Below, piece by piece: positions 38,597 to 52,834 of a DNA stretch of 64,000 bases. The translations under genes and the position numbers were made by a program. Each line of letters opens with the position of its first letter. Within the stretch, counting starts at the first letter, position 1. The notes beneath the pieces are model-generated. The model ran no database searches, was not told the DNA's origin, and was given only the letters and a program-made list of their open reading frames with translations. The DNA is from Callipepla californica brunnescens (lineage: Eukaryota > Chordata > Aves > Galliformes > Odontophoridae), in contig JALIRH010000006.1 in NCBI GenBank assembly GCA_023055505.1, positions 25,951,105-26,015,104 of the forward strand. The letters run 5' to 3'.

Positions 38597-41500
38597 TGTG
38601 CTCTGAAGCAATTACCTTCTGCTCAGATTGCTGCTGTTAGCATAAGATATCCATTGCATGGAATTCTCTGCCCATTATTATGGAAATAAGGAACTGTAAT
38701 AGAACTGATCTGCCTATTAGATGAAAATATTTGATGTCAACAAGTCTATCTATGGTTTGGTGAATAGGTTTTGTTTGTTTGTTTGTTTTTTGTGTTTCTT
38801 TTTTTTATTATTTTTTAAGCTACCATTTCTAATCTGAATTACTTACTTGTGTTTAATAATTGTTCTGGAAGTTGATTGTACTTTCTTTAGTAGCTTAAGC
38901 TATGAATGGTCTTGGGTCTATTTTGAAGATATGAAAGCTTCAAGTGCATAAAAATTCAAGGAAATTACAAAAAATAAGCTTAATTCCAAAATATTTCTTG
39001 AAAAACAACTTGTTCTAAACATTAGAGACATCTGCTTTTCTAATAATGATGGACTAGGACATTTCTAAACTCCTGTTATGAATACAGAAAATAAAGAGTA
39101 AGAAGCAATGGGATTTATCAGAGAAACATCAGCTTTCAGTAAAAACATAAACAAAAAACTTGACCAAATGTTTAGTTCCACCAGAACAGATTCTCAAAAA
39201 AGAAAATTGGGCTGTGAATAAAAGAGTATATCACAAGTAGTATTAAGAAATATCTGCAGTAATACAAGTATTAGTTACTGAAATATGCTGACTCTGTTTC
39301 AAAAGTTCCTTCTTTTTTTTTCTGTGAACTTCTTAATAACTATCAGCATCCAAATGTGTTTGCACTCAGTATTTGAGTAATTTTTAGGCCTTTTTGAAAA
39401 TTTCAGCCTTAAGTCAAAGTTGCAAAGATTTCCAGGGAAATCATTCTGATGAAATAATCAAACATTATAGCAGAGCACCTGGTACTATTATGAAGAGGAA
39501 TAGATGCAACCTTAGGAAGTAACACCAGTTTGTGGCAGTTTCACCTGGACCGTCTTTTTCCCTGTTTCCATACAAAATGATCTGGTCAATGTCATTACTT
39601 TGTTACACCAAGATTTCAAGATTTAGGAAATCAGTTTTTTTTTTCTGTTACAAAGAAAAACAATGGTTTGATGTAAGTTGCTTATAAAAGCCTCAGTATC
39701 TATGACTATTTTTTTTTGTTTTGTTTTGTTTTGTTTTGTTCTGGATTTTTGTGTGTGTTTAACTGGTATTATTCTGGATCTTAGTTTGCTCCTTTGCTTT
39801 ATATCATAATTATTCTGAGCAGTGATGTTAAATTAACACTCCTAAAGATTTTTTTTTTTTAATGTAGACTTTATGTATACTTCTTCCAGTCTCCCAGAAA
39901 GTACTCTATTTTTCATGCATTTCTAAATCCACGTGTTAAGTTTTGCAATTATGTTGCTCAGGTCTTTATGTATTCGATAATGAAGTTCATCAGACTGAAC
40001 TAAAATGAAAATCTTTACCTTGCTTACAAGTATTTGTTCATACTCTGAGACAGAAAACTTGCTGCTCTGCTGGTTGCATTCATGTCTAGGCTTTTATTAT
40101 CAGTTCATTGTCTTAGTAAAAACATTTAATTAAAAAAGTCTTAAAGTATCTTGAACTTCTCATCATAATAATATTAAGGTGCTTGCTCATCACCTTATTA
40201 TTGCTTATAAAATTAGTTCTTGTAACCTTTGCTTTCTCTTTTTATTTGCCTTTATTTTATGTCCCCAGTTTTTGCCCTGTATATCTGAGTATAATTACTA
40301 AGTAACCCAGTTTCCACTTTCTCCCTTTCTTACACAGTATACTCCATTCAGGTTTTTGGTTTTTTGGTTTTTTTTTCCAAGCAATTCACAATTTAAACTG
40401 CTATGCTTTCTACCTTTACTGTAGTTCCTCTGCTTTGGGGATAGTGTTTGTGGTTACATTTGGGTTTAATATCATTTATCTGAGGAAGCACTTGTTCTGC
40501 TTTTTTCCTTTTTCCTTAGATGCCTATTTATATTTAATCTTTAGCAGATTTCTCTTTACATTTCCTTAGGTCACTATAATTTTATCAGCCACATCTGAGT
40601 GTACTGGGAGGTAAGTGTTGTCGTTAGTTTCTGTTCTTCTAGGGATTATGAACTCTTCAATTTCACCTTTTCCATTCAATTTGACAAGGACAGAAACCTT
40701 AGTATTCTTATTAGTCCTAGTTACATTGGGAAGAATCTTCCTTTAGCTGTCATCTCCATTTTCTGTATTAAAAAACCATTGAAACACATCCCAGTAACTT
40801 GCTAGGAAATCTGTTCTGCAGTATTCCTCCCCCAGTGCAGTTTGTAAATATGACACAGCCCTAAATTAACCTCTAAAATAGACAGTCTGTTTTCTGAAAA
40901 TATGAATAGCATCTTACCTGTATTACAGCTATTTCCTCCATAAATGTTGCTATACAAAAATATCTGAAAAATTACTGTCCATTGGTTTGAGTTTGCTTCT
41001 CTCCAGCATGCAGTTTGACTCATTACTGCAAACCTTTTGCAGAGGAGTCATTTTTAAAAGGCAGCGTTACATTTGTGTGGAAAAAGGATCTCCAAGCAAA
41101 CTCATTTTACTTCTTAGATATAAGCTTTAGCTGCAACAACTGAAATGCTAGCTTATTTCTCACTGCATCACTTATTCATGTGCGTGAAACACAATCTCTA
41201 GATAGATCCAATGGCTTGCGGAAAATGAGCATGGAATTACTGGGCACTGGTGCTACACTAGTGTAGTATTTGTTTCAGAACATGCTTTAGGTAAACTTGC
41301 GCATCCTGAGCTATCTTGTTCACAGAGCTGAACATAACAGAAGAAGCCTTATGAGAAAACAACAATGAATGGCATCATTTAGGCAAATGGTTAATTCTGT
41401 CTTTGCTTTACCAAGTCACAATTCATTGTCCTTCTTGATGGTGCACAACTAATTGGCTCTTATCGGAGTTACATTACTTCAAAAGGCAGATAAAATGAAT

Positions 41501-43385
41501 GCAAAGTAAACATCACCATGATCAGAGACTGATTAAAGAGAAACAGACTTGCATGAAGTTGACGCAAAAACCCACGACGACTCTCAGAGTTATAAATTCT
41601 GAAGTTTCACAGATTATCAGATACTGCTCTGGTTCATTATTTTGCATTCTTTGTCTTAACCTCGGGTCATCCTTAATATATCTTCTCTGCAGTGATTAAT
41701 ATTACTGATGAAGATAAACTTTGGAAGAGCAATGCTGTACTGCATGACTAATTACTCTATCAGACTATGTGTTTGCAGCGCTTAAAACTGTTTCTCTCCA
41801 CAGAAATAATTCAAAGCATGCTAAGCTCTGTGTTTTTGTAAAGCAGTATCATATATTACTATGGAAAATCCAAAGGCAGGTGCCTTTCTCTTCCAGATTA
41901 TGTAAAATTCAAACCACAACATCTCCACCACATTATTTTCTTTCACTCAATCTCTTCAGTGTTTGCAGGAGGCTCCAGTTTGAGTATGGGAATTATTTCC
42001 TCAGAGTTCACCCTTAAACAGGACTATGTAGCAGATTTCTTCTAAAAAGTCTCAAATATCTTAGGCAAGAAGAGCCTGAATGGTTCAAGAAGAACAGGGA
42101 TGCTTGCAGAGCAATCAGGATTGTCATTTGCCCTTACAATTTTGAAATGACAGAGATTAAAGCCAGTAGCTTTAATCCCTATCTTCAGAAGAGTACAGAA
42201 ATGCTCTTGGGAAAAACAATTTGAAAAGTTGTTGAACTAAAACATGTAATATTTAATAAAAGGGTGTGGTTTTATGTAATGTGCGTACATTTCTGGAAAA
42301 GATGAAGGGGGATTTTTATTTACAGGAGATATTTTTTTATTATTATTATTTTGAGATTCCACAGTCTCTCTGTTCAAGACATTTGGTTTTGTGAATATGA
42401 TTCTCAACTGAGCTCAATCAGGGTCTCTTATGCAGAAAAATGTCTAGAATTATTAAAACCTGCAAGGAATAGATAAATTCAGAAATCTCTGGATGCTTAA
42501 CTCTACAAGGATATAGAAGACTCACACAAAGAAGAGAAATGCAATATTCTCCATATGCATGGATGATTGAAGTTTGGGGCTTAAAATGTAGGGGAGAGAC
42601 CTCTCAGAAATGTGTGCCTGCCTGAAGGATGGGGGGAGGAGATCCTCTTCATAAATCTGCCTGGACAAAGTCTATCTCTTTCTGATAACTTTCATCACTG
42701 AGAATCTAAATACAATGTCTTTGTTCTTTTGTGAAGAATACACAGATAATGACAGGCTTCATTAGTTATATCTATATTTAATGTAGAATATTAAATACCT
42801 GAGAATTTTAAGATTTTATCTGAGAGCTTGATTGAATACAAAACATCATGAAAAATGGGAACTGGGATTTTTCTATACATTTTCTACATATTTCTGTATT
42901 TTCTATAGAAATATGCAGAAGTCAGAAGTGCAACTAGAAGATGGTATTCTTATGTCTATGGTCAGCTTGGTTTTCTGTTTAACTGATGCTTTTTTTTCAT
43001 TTTCAGTCCTTCAAAACACAGTTTGAGTTTCAATTTTTCAACTTCAAGTAGCGTGCGATAGCTTTACCATCTCCTCTTTCTCTCTTTATGTAACATGGTG
43101 GGTGGATTGTGTTGCAACCAGAAAACTAATTGTGCTCTGTCTTCATGAAGACAGAGAATTAGTATGTAAATGGAGTGGTGGCAATACAGAAGGAGCTCAA
43201 CTGTAAAGGTTATGCTTCGTAAACTGAGAATGTACGGAACTTGCTGAAAGTTTCCAGAAGCTCAGCATGGAGGCTATGCAGTCAGACAGTGGCTTTGAGA
43301 TGTTTCCGCTAGGAATGGGCATATAGCCTCTTGTAGGCTGTAGTCAGACACCGCACTGCACAGGACTTCCTCCAAGGCATCAGAT
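38597..43385. other. No gene recognised; simple repeats
   Basis: AT-rich. It holds a TTTG run (about 38769-38792) and a TTTTG run (about 39709-39739). No splice-supported exon was seen. Confidence 0.45.
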
Positions 43386-43516
43386 TATCACAAAATCATA
43401 GAATGGCCTGGGTTGAAAAGGACCTCAAAGATCTTTTAGTTTCAACCCCCCTGCAGTGGGTGGGGTTGCCAACCACTAGACCAGGCTGCCCAGAGCCACA
43501 TCCAGCCTTGCCTTGA
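43386..43516 (-). mobile_element. CR1 LINE 3' fragment
   Basis: Reverse CR1 3' end: ATCATAGAATGGCCTGGGTT, AAAGGACCTCAAAGATC, GACCAGGCTGCCCAGAGC. Confidence 0.9.
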
Positions 43517-45704
43517 AAAGCAAGTACACTAGACAAGTCTGCATTAGGTGGAAGGTTTAGTAAGTTGTTAAATAGATGGGAGGTTGCGTGGTCATATTTA
43601 GAGGTTTCTGAGAGCAACAGTGATGCAAGACTTCTCCTAGCAATGACAAAGCACAGAAGATCTAACTTAAGAATGTGGTGGAGATAACATATTGACGTTC
43701 TTGAAAACCTGCTTTTGTGATCATATCTTTGACTTCCTAAAATCCAGCACCTATTCCATTTTTATGGAAACTCCATTCTGCTTAATGTTGTTTACACATG
43801 GTACGAAAATATTCACTTCAAGTTTATTTTCACAGAAAGACCTGAACGTGTGATAAAGACAAACAGTGCTCCTATATCCATGACACTGTTTCAGTGACAT
43901 GTACATTTCCACTTCACAGAGATTAATTCCAGGGCAGAATTCAACACAAATCTGTTGCCATGTGTTTGTACAATCATGGTTTTAGTTACTGTTGTATACA
44001 GGTAAACAACAGTTTATCATTCCTATTCTACTGAGGGGAACAGCTGAAGGGAAAACTGAAAATACCAGCTAGGTCATCCTGTACTGAGGGAATGAATCTA
44101 GGGCAACCATAGTTGAGGAACATAAAGAGTTCAGGTAGGCTTTTTTTTGTTTTGTTTAAATGCAATATCTTCTTTGTTAATCTATTATTGGCCCATTCTA
44201 ACGCACGTGTTTGAATCTGAAAATCTTATTGATGTCCCTCATGTATTACCCAATTATTTTGCACTTCTGCAGCATCTCTGTTAGTGTTAGAGAGCAAGTC
44301 TTTCCCTTTTTCTTTCCATCAAGACCAGCTTTTATCTTGCAGGAAGAAGCTGTCTTGCAGGGTTGTTTAGCTGAGGCCTCTGACAAGTGTCAGAACACTT
44401 TCCCATGGACAACCTAGCAGGGTGTCCTGTATCAGGGTCCTGGTGCTGCTTTGATGGCCGTTAGCTTGCTGGCACCGTTCTGCTTTAAGTTAGCATCTTT
44501 GTATCGTAGCAACATACAAGAATGCTAAGCACATCTGATACAGTGGTGTTTTGTTCTGAAGACAGCTGGAGAATTCCTGAATTTACTCATACTTCTGAAT
44601 GATCTTCATGAGCAAATGCTGCTTCACAAAGCAGATTTCCTACATCAGACACATAAATATGTTTTAATGTTAAACCAATTTCCAAATAAGCAAGATGACC
44701 TCTTCCTGCCTTGAAGTACGTGACTATATCACCTGCTCTTCAATCATACCAGGATAAACAAGTTCTGCAAGATTGCAGTGATGGAGGCAGGTCAGCTGGT
44801 TATTTTTAGCTCCAGCTAGCACATTTAGCAAACTTTCACAAGAGGAAACTGTCTTTACCTGCAGCTGATTAGCATTCAGAGCCACACAACTCCATCCATT
44901 TAAACATCAAAACAGCTATTTTAGTCTTATTCTTAAAACCGAGTGCTTGCTGTTTGGTATGAGGAAAAAGGTGCACTCCAAAGAAATGGCATAATGCATT
45001 TCTGATCCAGAAAGCTGAATGCAAATAGTGATTATTGAAGTCTCTTATAGTGGAATAAAAAGAACATAAACATTAGCATGGGAACACAGTTACCTTGTCA
45101 CTGTGAAGGTTGTAGCCATTCAATCTTCCCTGGAGTAGTGAATGGAATTTTCCATGGTTTTTTTTTTTTTTTTTTTTTTGTAAGGCTTCATTTGATGGAC
45201 ATTCCCATTACAAGTTCAAAAGCTTTTATTTAGCAGTCAGTAGGATATTATTTTAGGACGGGCAGGATTTCTTTTAGACGTGTCCCTTGACCTGGCTCCA
45301 GAGTTTCACACACCAAAGGCTTTCTCTTTCCTTGTACTCAGCTAACCAGACACGGGTACCTCAGGAAAAATGCCCAAATACCTGGAAGGACTAGAAGTAT
45401 GACCTAGGGTATTAATTGTGTGCTCTAACAGAGCCATGTGAAAAAGGCTCTCAGAAAGGACCTCACGTGGAGTCCTCCTGCAGACAGCCATCTCCTGGAT
45501 TTTTTTCCCATTACAAAGGAACTTTAATGTCATTTAAAAATTGTTGTTCACTAGTGAAGAGCAGAAATATTCTTTCCTCCTCTTCTACAGAAACCTGTTT
45601 AGAATACATAAAATATATATATTTTTATACTCACTGACGATACTTATGACCATAAAATCTGAAGTATTGAATCTTAAGATGGAAAGGGTTGTCATTCTGT
45701 CACT
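43517..45704. other. No gene recognised; poly-T run
   Basis: AT-rich, with an uninterrupted T22 at 45158-45179. Open frames are short and lack splice context. Confidence 0.45.
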
Positions 45705-46236
45705 TACTCAGCTCTTGTGAGCCCCCGTCTGGAGTACTGCACCCAGGCCTGGGGTGCCCAGCACAAGATGCAGAGCTCTTCAAATGGGTCCAGAGGAGGG
45801 CTGCTAAGATTGTCAGAGGGCTGGAACACCTTTTATATGAGGAAAGGTTGAGGGAACTGGGCTTGTTTTGCTTGGAGAAGAGTAAGACTCCAGGAAGACT
45901 TCGTTGTGGCCTTCCAGTACTTTATGGGACTGAATAAACATGAGCAGGAACGACTGTGTACATGGGTTGATAGTGATAGGACAAGGGGGAATGGTTTTAA
46001 ACTAGGGCAGGGGAGATTCAGGTTAGATATTAGGAGGAAGTTTTTCACTCAGAGAGTGGTGACGCACTGGAACAAGCTGCTCAGAGAGGTTGTGGATGTC
46101 GCACCCCTGGAGGCAGTCAAGGCAAGGCTGGATGTGGCTCCGGGCAGCCTGGTCTAGTGGCTGGCAGCCCTGCCCATGGCAGGGGGGTTGAAATTTGAGT
46201 ATCTTTGAGGTCCTTTTCAACCCAGGCCATTCTTAC
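45705..46236 (+). mobile_element. CR1 LINE, 5'-truncated
   Basis: Shares the layout of the copy at 12,282 from CCCGTCTGGAGTACTGCACC onward, through GGACAAGGGGGAATGGTTTT and CACTGGAACAAGCTGC to CCCTGCCCATGGCAGG. Sequence and length suggest the same CR1 subfamily. It ends near CAGGCCATTCTT. Confidence 0.92.
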
Positions 46237-46473
46237 AGTAGGTGTTGAACATTTATCAGAGACTTTTAGTATCCTCTTAAGGTCTCAGTGTGCTATTTTC
46301 TCTTCCCATCCTTTCTCAGTATTTCCTGAACTCTTCTGCCTCCTTCTGTCCACTGCCCTGTCAAGAGCTCCCTATCCTTATTCTGAGGATAGCATTTTGT
46401 TTCCCTGACAAAGTTCCTGCATGTGGTCTAGGCTCCTTTTTGTCCTCACTTTCATCCAAAGCTCTCCTCCTTC

Positions 46474-46598
46474 TCTGGAGACATTCAAGACCCATGTGGA
46501 CACCTACCTGTGCAACCTGGTCTAGGGAGCCTGCTTTGGCAGGGGGGTTGGACTAGATGATCTCTAGAAGTCCCTTCCAACCCCTACAATTCTGTGAT
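46474..46598 (+). mobile_element. CR1 LINE 3' fragment
   Basis: GAGACATTCAAGACCCATGT, CCTGTGCAACCTGGTCTAGG and GACTAGATGATCTCTAGAAG followed by CTACAATTCTGTGATA. This 3' end type differs from the copy 240 bp upstream. Confidence 0.92.
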
Positions 46599-46981
46599 AT
46601 TTCTCCTCTTAGGCTAGTGTTTCGCTTTATCTGGTTCCCTCTACCTTTCTAAGTTTTTAGGTCATCTGTGGTGCTTAAAAACAGTAGCCGGATAATGTTT
46701 CTCTGGAAGGTGTTGCTAGTTGGCAAATAACAGAAGCATTCATCCATCTCCAGTTACAGACACCTGAAGCTGTTGGATGTCTGAGCACAATGTCAGCATG
46801 TTCACTGGTCCTGTATTGTCTGAGTTTTCTCCTCCAGTTTCCAATGAGCACAGAAGCCAGTTAAAGGCAGAATTCAGTTCTGCTGCATTATCTGCAACAG
46901 AGGAACAATGGCATATACATAGGAGACTAAGCATGCAACACCACCCATGAGAATGTTGAAAAATTCTTAACAAGGAAATTA

Positions 46982-47522
46982 TGAGGGCTGCTTGGGTAAT
47001 AATGCCTCATATTTTATCATGGGACAATATTATATTAGAGGCATATGTTGGTGGTACGACAATAGAGATCGAACCTTCCCACCAATATTCCATTATATGT
47101 TATTGCCATGTGACAGATAGCAGTAAGGGTGCAGTCTGACAGAGTGGCATCTGACGTAGGAGTGAACATGAAGCGAAGGTGTGCCACTGAATGCCTCCAC
47201 ACAGAAAAAATGGCACCCACTGACATTCATCGATGTTTGCTGAATGTTTATGGAGACCAAATTGTGGATGTGTGCTCACTGAGGCAGCACATAGCAGTGT
47301 GTTTCAGCAGTAGAGATTCTGACAGTGAATCACCTCTGCTGGTGTGGATTTTTGAGTGCAGTGTGCAGGCTCTTGTTCAAGACTATTGAAAATGCACAAT
47401 TATTGGTAGTGACTGTGGTGAAAAGCAGTGATAATTTGCACTATTGAATAGTCTTATTGTTCTCTTTGTAACTGTTACAGTTTCTGTGGAAATAATTAGA
47501 AGACATTGATTTCGGAGCAACC
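46982..47522 (+). mobile_element. mariner deletion derivative
   Basis: 541 bp flanked by TA on both sides (46980-46981 and 47523-47524). The ends are imperfect inverted repeats: GGGCTGCTTGGGTAATAATG at the left; GACATTGATTTCGGAGCAACC at the right. It retains the leader and the N-terminal transposase part (MAPTDIHRCLLNVYGDQIVD, about 47208-47268), then jumps near SGDSDSESP-like codons straight to the C-terminal end of the gene and the 3' region. The catalytic middle is missing, so it is non-autonomous. Confidence 0.85.
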
Positions 47523-47524
47523 TA

Positions 47525-50500
47525 TGCATGAACTGAAGTGCAAAAATGAGAACAAAGCAGCAAACCTGTGTTCTGTGCACTTTCTGGCCCCTCCAGCCAG
47601 CAGAGACGGAGCTTGCCTTGAGCATTCCAACAGCCCCATCTCAGCACAACACAGACAAACCTCGGGCATGCATTTCTCAGCACTGGTACATGTGGCAAGG
47701 AGAGGACAGGCATGCAAGTTTAGATCTGGGGCCTAAGGGTTTCCCTTTGCATGCTTTCCTGCTATAGTGCCACTGTGGCACCAACTGTATGTGGAAAAAG
47801 TGCCAGTTTTAGCACAAAAGCTCTCAAAAGCACACCTTGCTGTTTATTTCTTGTGAGCATTCCCAATCAAATTTGATTGCTGGATTGTTTGTGGTAAATA
47901 AACACAGAAGTACCATGAATGCTGCTGGAGAGACGAAAACAATGTTTCTGGGGAGCTTTTGTTGTAGTTGTGGCAACTTTCAATGCTCAGTATTCCAGGA
48001 AAGCAAATAACATGAACTCTGGCCTGGTGAGGTTTTGGATGCTCCTGAACCACCCAGGGAGTGAGAGGCTCTGCTTTAGTTGCAGTCCAAACTGTAGAGG
48101 CTTTTAAAGCCCAGAAACACCTTGTTTCCCTTACCCAAAGCTTCTCTTCCTCTTTGAAAACAGGAGCTGTTGGTCATCCTGCACTGACATTTGTATGCGC
48201 GTTAGAAAGCCCATAGGCAGAGGACAAAATCAACACAATGTTTATTCAGAGTAACAAAACTGGTAAATACTGTGATATTTGCTCCACTTTTTCACCTTGG
48301 TTCCTGCTGTGATACTCAGAAGAGTGTCTGTCAAAGTCAGCTTGATGTTCAGGACTTTTCAATGGTGTCAATATCTTTGTAGATGTGCTTACAGCATTTC
48401 TGTTCGATTGCTGCTGGTTTCCACGAGCTAATCATTATTCTTTTAATCTGAAAACTTTCAACTTCTGTCACTGGAAAATTACTGAAAAGTAAAGGAGTAA
48501 CAGGGAAAAAAAATCCTTAAATCTGACTTGCAGCCTCTAATGAGAAAAGAAAAACAAATCTGTCATCTCATTCAGAAAGAAAAAATGCTGCTTTTTTTTT
48601 TTTTTTTAAGTGAAATAAATGCTTTCCCTAAACATGATCGCAGTTGACAAAATGCTGGATGTTTAGGTAGCAATTATAGCTCTTTCAGAGACTGTCAAAT
48701 CTTGTCACAACACATGTTCTAAACGAGGACAGATTTAGACATCCTTTATGACAGTTACGTGTAGGATGTGGATGGTTGGCAGTTAAATTTCAAATGCAAG
48801 GAAATTTTCCTTCCAATAGATCTTTGCTTGTTTATTAAGAGGGAGTTACCGTGCGCTGAATCTTGTATCTGCCATGTGCAGCTTTTCATCCTTACAGCTT
48901 TTGACATTTCACTTTAACTTTCCCCGTGACAGCCATCTGAACGTCGTTTTAGGTAAAAAGTAACCTTCAGTGCTCTGGAGATGCATGAAATTTTTAAAGC
49001 TCTTCGTGTTTTCGTATTGAGATTGCAGATGGAAATGTGTCATATTATACATGGATGGATAGATAGTAAGAAAGCAAATAATGTAGACGGTAACAATAAT
49101 GATTGAAGGGAGCAGCTTCATGATGCGCACAGAAAAAGGGATAATGCAGTAGCCCACATTCATCATGATTCACACAAAATGTTGACGAAGTATTAGGAAT
49201 AATAATGTGCATCACAAAGCACAATCCATGTGATGACAGACTGCATGGATGTCATTACAAGCCTGACACAGATTTTAAAGTGCTTCTGATGTTAACAGAA
49301 TAAATTGCAGGAGGAGAAGAGATAGAAAAGAAATCATGCTGCCATGGAGGGGAATTCTGACAGGGTCAGACAGAACTTTTTTGGAGAGCGTGACATTTAG
49401 GCTGCTGCAGCACATTTCTGAGTGCGGCATAAGCCTTTCTGACTGCACCAGTCTCACCCTGCTAACCAGTGCAGACACTGACAAGCTTTGCATTCACCCT
49501 TTCTGCAGAGCTCAGTCGATGTGGGAAAGGGCTTGGCAGCATCTCCCAGATGGATGATGTACAGCGTATGCTACTCTATATGCAGCCAGTGGAGAGAGCA
49601 AAGCTATAGCTGCTGTAGCTCTTTCTCCAAATTCTAATAAGCCTTTCAAGCTCCTGGAAGAAACTAGTAAGAAGGAAAAATCTGTTTTGCCCATTTTGTA
49701 GTCCTCCCACACTCGAATACGGCAAGGCTATAGACTAATTTTTATGAATGGTGGTGTATGAAAACCCAGCGAGTTAAGTAATTCTAGCATTTCAATGAGA
49801 CAGTAAAGATGTCATCTATGATATCAGGACCTTGAGGCTCCTCTATTTAGCTATAGTAGCAGTTTAGCACAGCAGAGTTATTCATGTGCATGCTGCTAGG
49901 CAGATACTTGAGTTTGCTGGACTGGGACCAAAGTGCTCGCTGTGTTGGAGGGCTGAGCCCGTAAACTGGAACACTGTGGGCAGCTCTACCTTTTGCAGAG
50001 ATGAAGTTTTTGTACTTTCTATTTTAGTAAGAGTGGCAGTGTTATGTAACTAGCAGATAGATGAACTTGTGATCATAAAATACTCAGAAATATTTGTGAA
50101 AGTCTGTCTTGAGTAAAACTGCTCAAGCCCTTGAATTCTGAATGGGGCAGCTCTCCTGTTTTTTTCTGCCAGCTATAGACCATTCACTGAGCCCTAACGA
50201 CATGCATCCAAATGAAACTTGCTATTCCACAAATGTGAAAATAATGTACTGTTTCTATGCTTCAAGACATCAGCAATTATTGGCTCATTTGGGAAACCGA
50301 CAGACCCATTTGGTTCATTTATACTCTATCTCAGCACTGTTTCAAGACAGGGACCAGCATCTCGTGTCTCAGAGCTCTTCTACTCACTTGCCTGAAAAAT
50401 ACTGGGGGACGAAAGATTTCAGAATGTCTCAGATATGCAGCTTTAATTTACCTGCAAGCTGCTAGAATGCAGCATAGCTACAATTTTTTTATTTGTTCAA

Positions 50501-50714
50501 TTCCTGGGAAATTTTTGTCTATTCTTTATTTCAGAAGTTGACTTAACTGTGTGTGGATAAATTCTACCTGAGTCTCTCTGTCAGAAAACTAATCTAAGGA
50601 CTATCATTTCTAATTAAAGAAGAAAAAAAAAAAATTCCCTATAAAGATAAAATAAACAATATAATCCTGGATAATATTAATAATGGAACCACTGACTGAA
50701 TTTGAGAAAAAAGA
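47525..50714. other. No gene recognised; one membrane-like open frame
   Basis: AT-rich. The minus-strand frame at 48909-49121 begins MKLLPSIIIVTVYIICFLTI, like a type II membrane anchor, then runs about 50 codons to a stop with no clear donor. It is probably chance. Confidence 0.35.
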
Positions 50715-51172
50715 TTGGGATCTCCTGGAATGAGTCCAGCAGAGGGCCACAAGGATGATAAAAGTTGTGGAACACCTCCCTTATGAGGAAAGGCTGAGAG
50801 ACCTGGGGCTCTTCTGCCTTGAGAAAAGAAGACTCAGAGGGGATCTGATCCACATCTATAAATATCCAAGGAGTGGGAGGCAAAGGGATGAGGCTGGACT
50901 CTTCTCAGCAGTGTGTGGTGTCAGGACGAGGGGAAATGGCCACAAACTGAAGCACAGGAAGTTTTGAACAAATGTGCATAGGAACTTCTTCACAGTGCAG
51001 TGACAGAGCACTGGCACAGGCTGCACAGAGAGGTGGTAGAGTCTCCTTCTCTGGAAACGTTCAAGACCCTCCTGGACGCCTACCTCTGCAACCTGGGCTA
51101 GGGAGCTGCTTTGGCATGGGGTTGGACTTGATGATCTCTAGAGGTCCCTTCCAACCCCTACAATTCTGTTGT
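50715..51172 (+). mobile_element. CR1 LINE, 5'-truncated
   Basis: GAGTCCAGCAGAGGGCCACA, CTCCCTTATGAGGAAAGGCT, GGATCTGATCCACATCTATA and, at the end, GATGATCTCTAGAGGTCCCT and CTACAATTCTG. Forward orientation; same subfamily type as the copy at 62,039-62,740. Confidence 0.94.
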
Positions 51173-51617
51173 TAAAATGCAATGACAAAACATTCATCTT
51201 TTGATGGAGGATCCTGAAGGCTTCTTTCACTAAATGGCAGCTTTTCCTGTCAAATAGACCTTTTTAATGCACAAAGCGGTAGGAATCCCTGTACTCTACC
51301 CGCTCAAAAATCTCAACCTCCAAATTCTCACATCAAAAAAGATCTCCAGGTCATAGATAATAATGCTTGTCTTTGATGCTGGGGAGGGGAAAGGCTGTAA
51401 TGACATTCAGTCTCTACTTCTCCTGTTATTGTCAAGATGGGGACAAAGCTCTCCTAGATTATAAAGGAATTTTTCAAAGAGAAGCAGAAGTTTAATCCCT
51501 CTGGTTCATTTCCTGTTGTCAGTGCTAAGGTAAATGAGGGCATGGATATATGGAAGTCCGCTTATATTGCCGGTACACTGCCATGATTTACTGCCCCTTC
51601 TTCCCAAGTCTCCATTC

Positions 51618-51848
51618 ATAGAATTGTCAACACCCTCTGAGTGAAAAACTTTCTCCTAATGTCTAACCTAAATCTCCCCTGTTTTAGTTTTAAACCATCC
51701 TCCCTTGTCCTATCACTATCAGCCCATGTAAACAGTTGTTCCTGGTCCTGTCAAGTACTGGAAGGCCACCATGAGGTTTCCCTGGAGCCTTCTCTTCTCC
51801 AAGCTAAACAAGCCCAGTTCCTTCAACCTTTCATTTCACCTCACTTGA
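51618..51848 (-). mobile_element. CR1 LINE, internal/3' fragment
   Basis: Reverse of the segment shared by the copies at 12,282 and 45,705: GTGAAAAACTTTCTCCTAAT, TTAAACCATCCTCCCTTGTC, AGTACTGGAAGGCCACCATG. Confidence 0.88.
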
Positions 51849-52785
51849 TCTGAAAATCATCATCCTTTAGGTAAAGGAATCTGAATGGTGAAGCATCATC
51901 AAAATGAGATCACGTCTCCATCAATCACATCTACATCCAGCAAAATCCTCGTGGGTTGCATTGTGAAACGAAGAGAAAATGAAATCTGATCTAAACTTGC
52001 TGAATTTCAATGAAATCAAGAGGAAAAACACATCAGTGTAGATTTGGTTACTTAATTCTATGCACCACCATTTTAATGGATTTGTTATAAACAAGAGCAG
52101 TACCCGATATTGAAGAAATAGCTGTGTAACTCTTCACCCTTCAGCTGCCCATTGCTGAGATCTGGGGAATACTTTGTATTTCAGCTACTCAGCCTGCCAT
52201 TAAAAGCTACCTGCAATTGCTGGTAAATGTAATCTTCTGCATCACTGCCCATAGAGCAGGTCCAAAAATACAAACAATAGTTGTGGATGCTCATGCCTGT
52301 TACACAGTCCAATCCTGAAGAGCTTTTTAGTTTTCCTCCATCTCTGGATGAAAGTATAACAGCCATTCCATTCCTTTGCAGTGTACTGGGATACAGTTAC
52401 ATCTTAAACTTATCAAGATGTTAGGTGACCTTGGTGCAAGAAAGAGCAATAGGGAAAACATAGAAAAATGTACTTGGGAAGTTTGGTTTTAGACCAAAGA
52501 ACAGGGAAAAACAATCAAACAAAAAACAAAGAAACAAATCCACAACTTAATTGGAACTTACGATTGTCAAATTAATCACTGTTTTTTTTTTTTTTTCAGC
52601 CAGCAGCCACTTGGTATATTCTGCTCAGTTTTTATGGGGATTATTATTGATAATTTTCTCATAAATGTTCAGAGGTAGCCAGCAGCCAGTAATATGAGGA
52701 ATGACAGAGATGCTAAACCTGATGCTAAATCCTCAGTTGCTGCTAAAAAATGTACTTGTGTTTTTTGGAGTCCCGGTGAGTCCCC

Positions 52786-52834
52786 TTTGGAAAGAGGTTG
52801 GAACTAGGTTCCTCTGAACCCCAGCCATTCTATG
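52786..52834 (+). mobile_element. CR1 LINE terminal scrap
   Basis: Short match to the CR1 end: AGGTTGGAACTAGGTTCCTC then CCCAGCCATTCTATGA. Confidence 0.5.
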
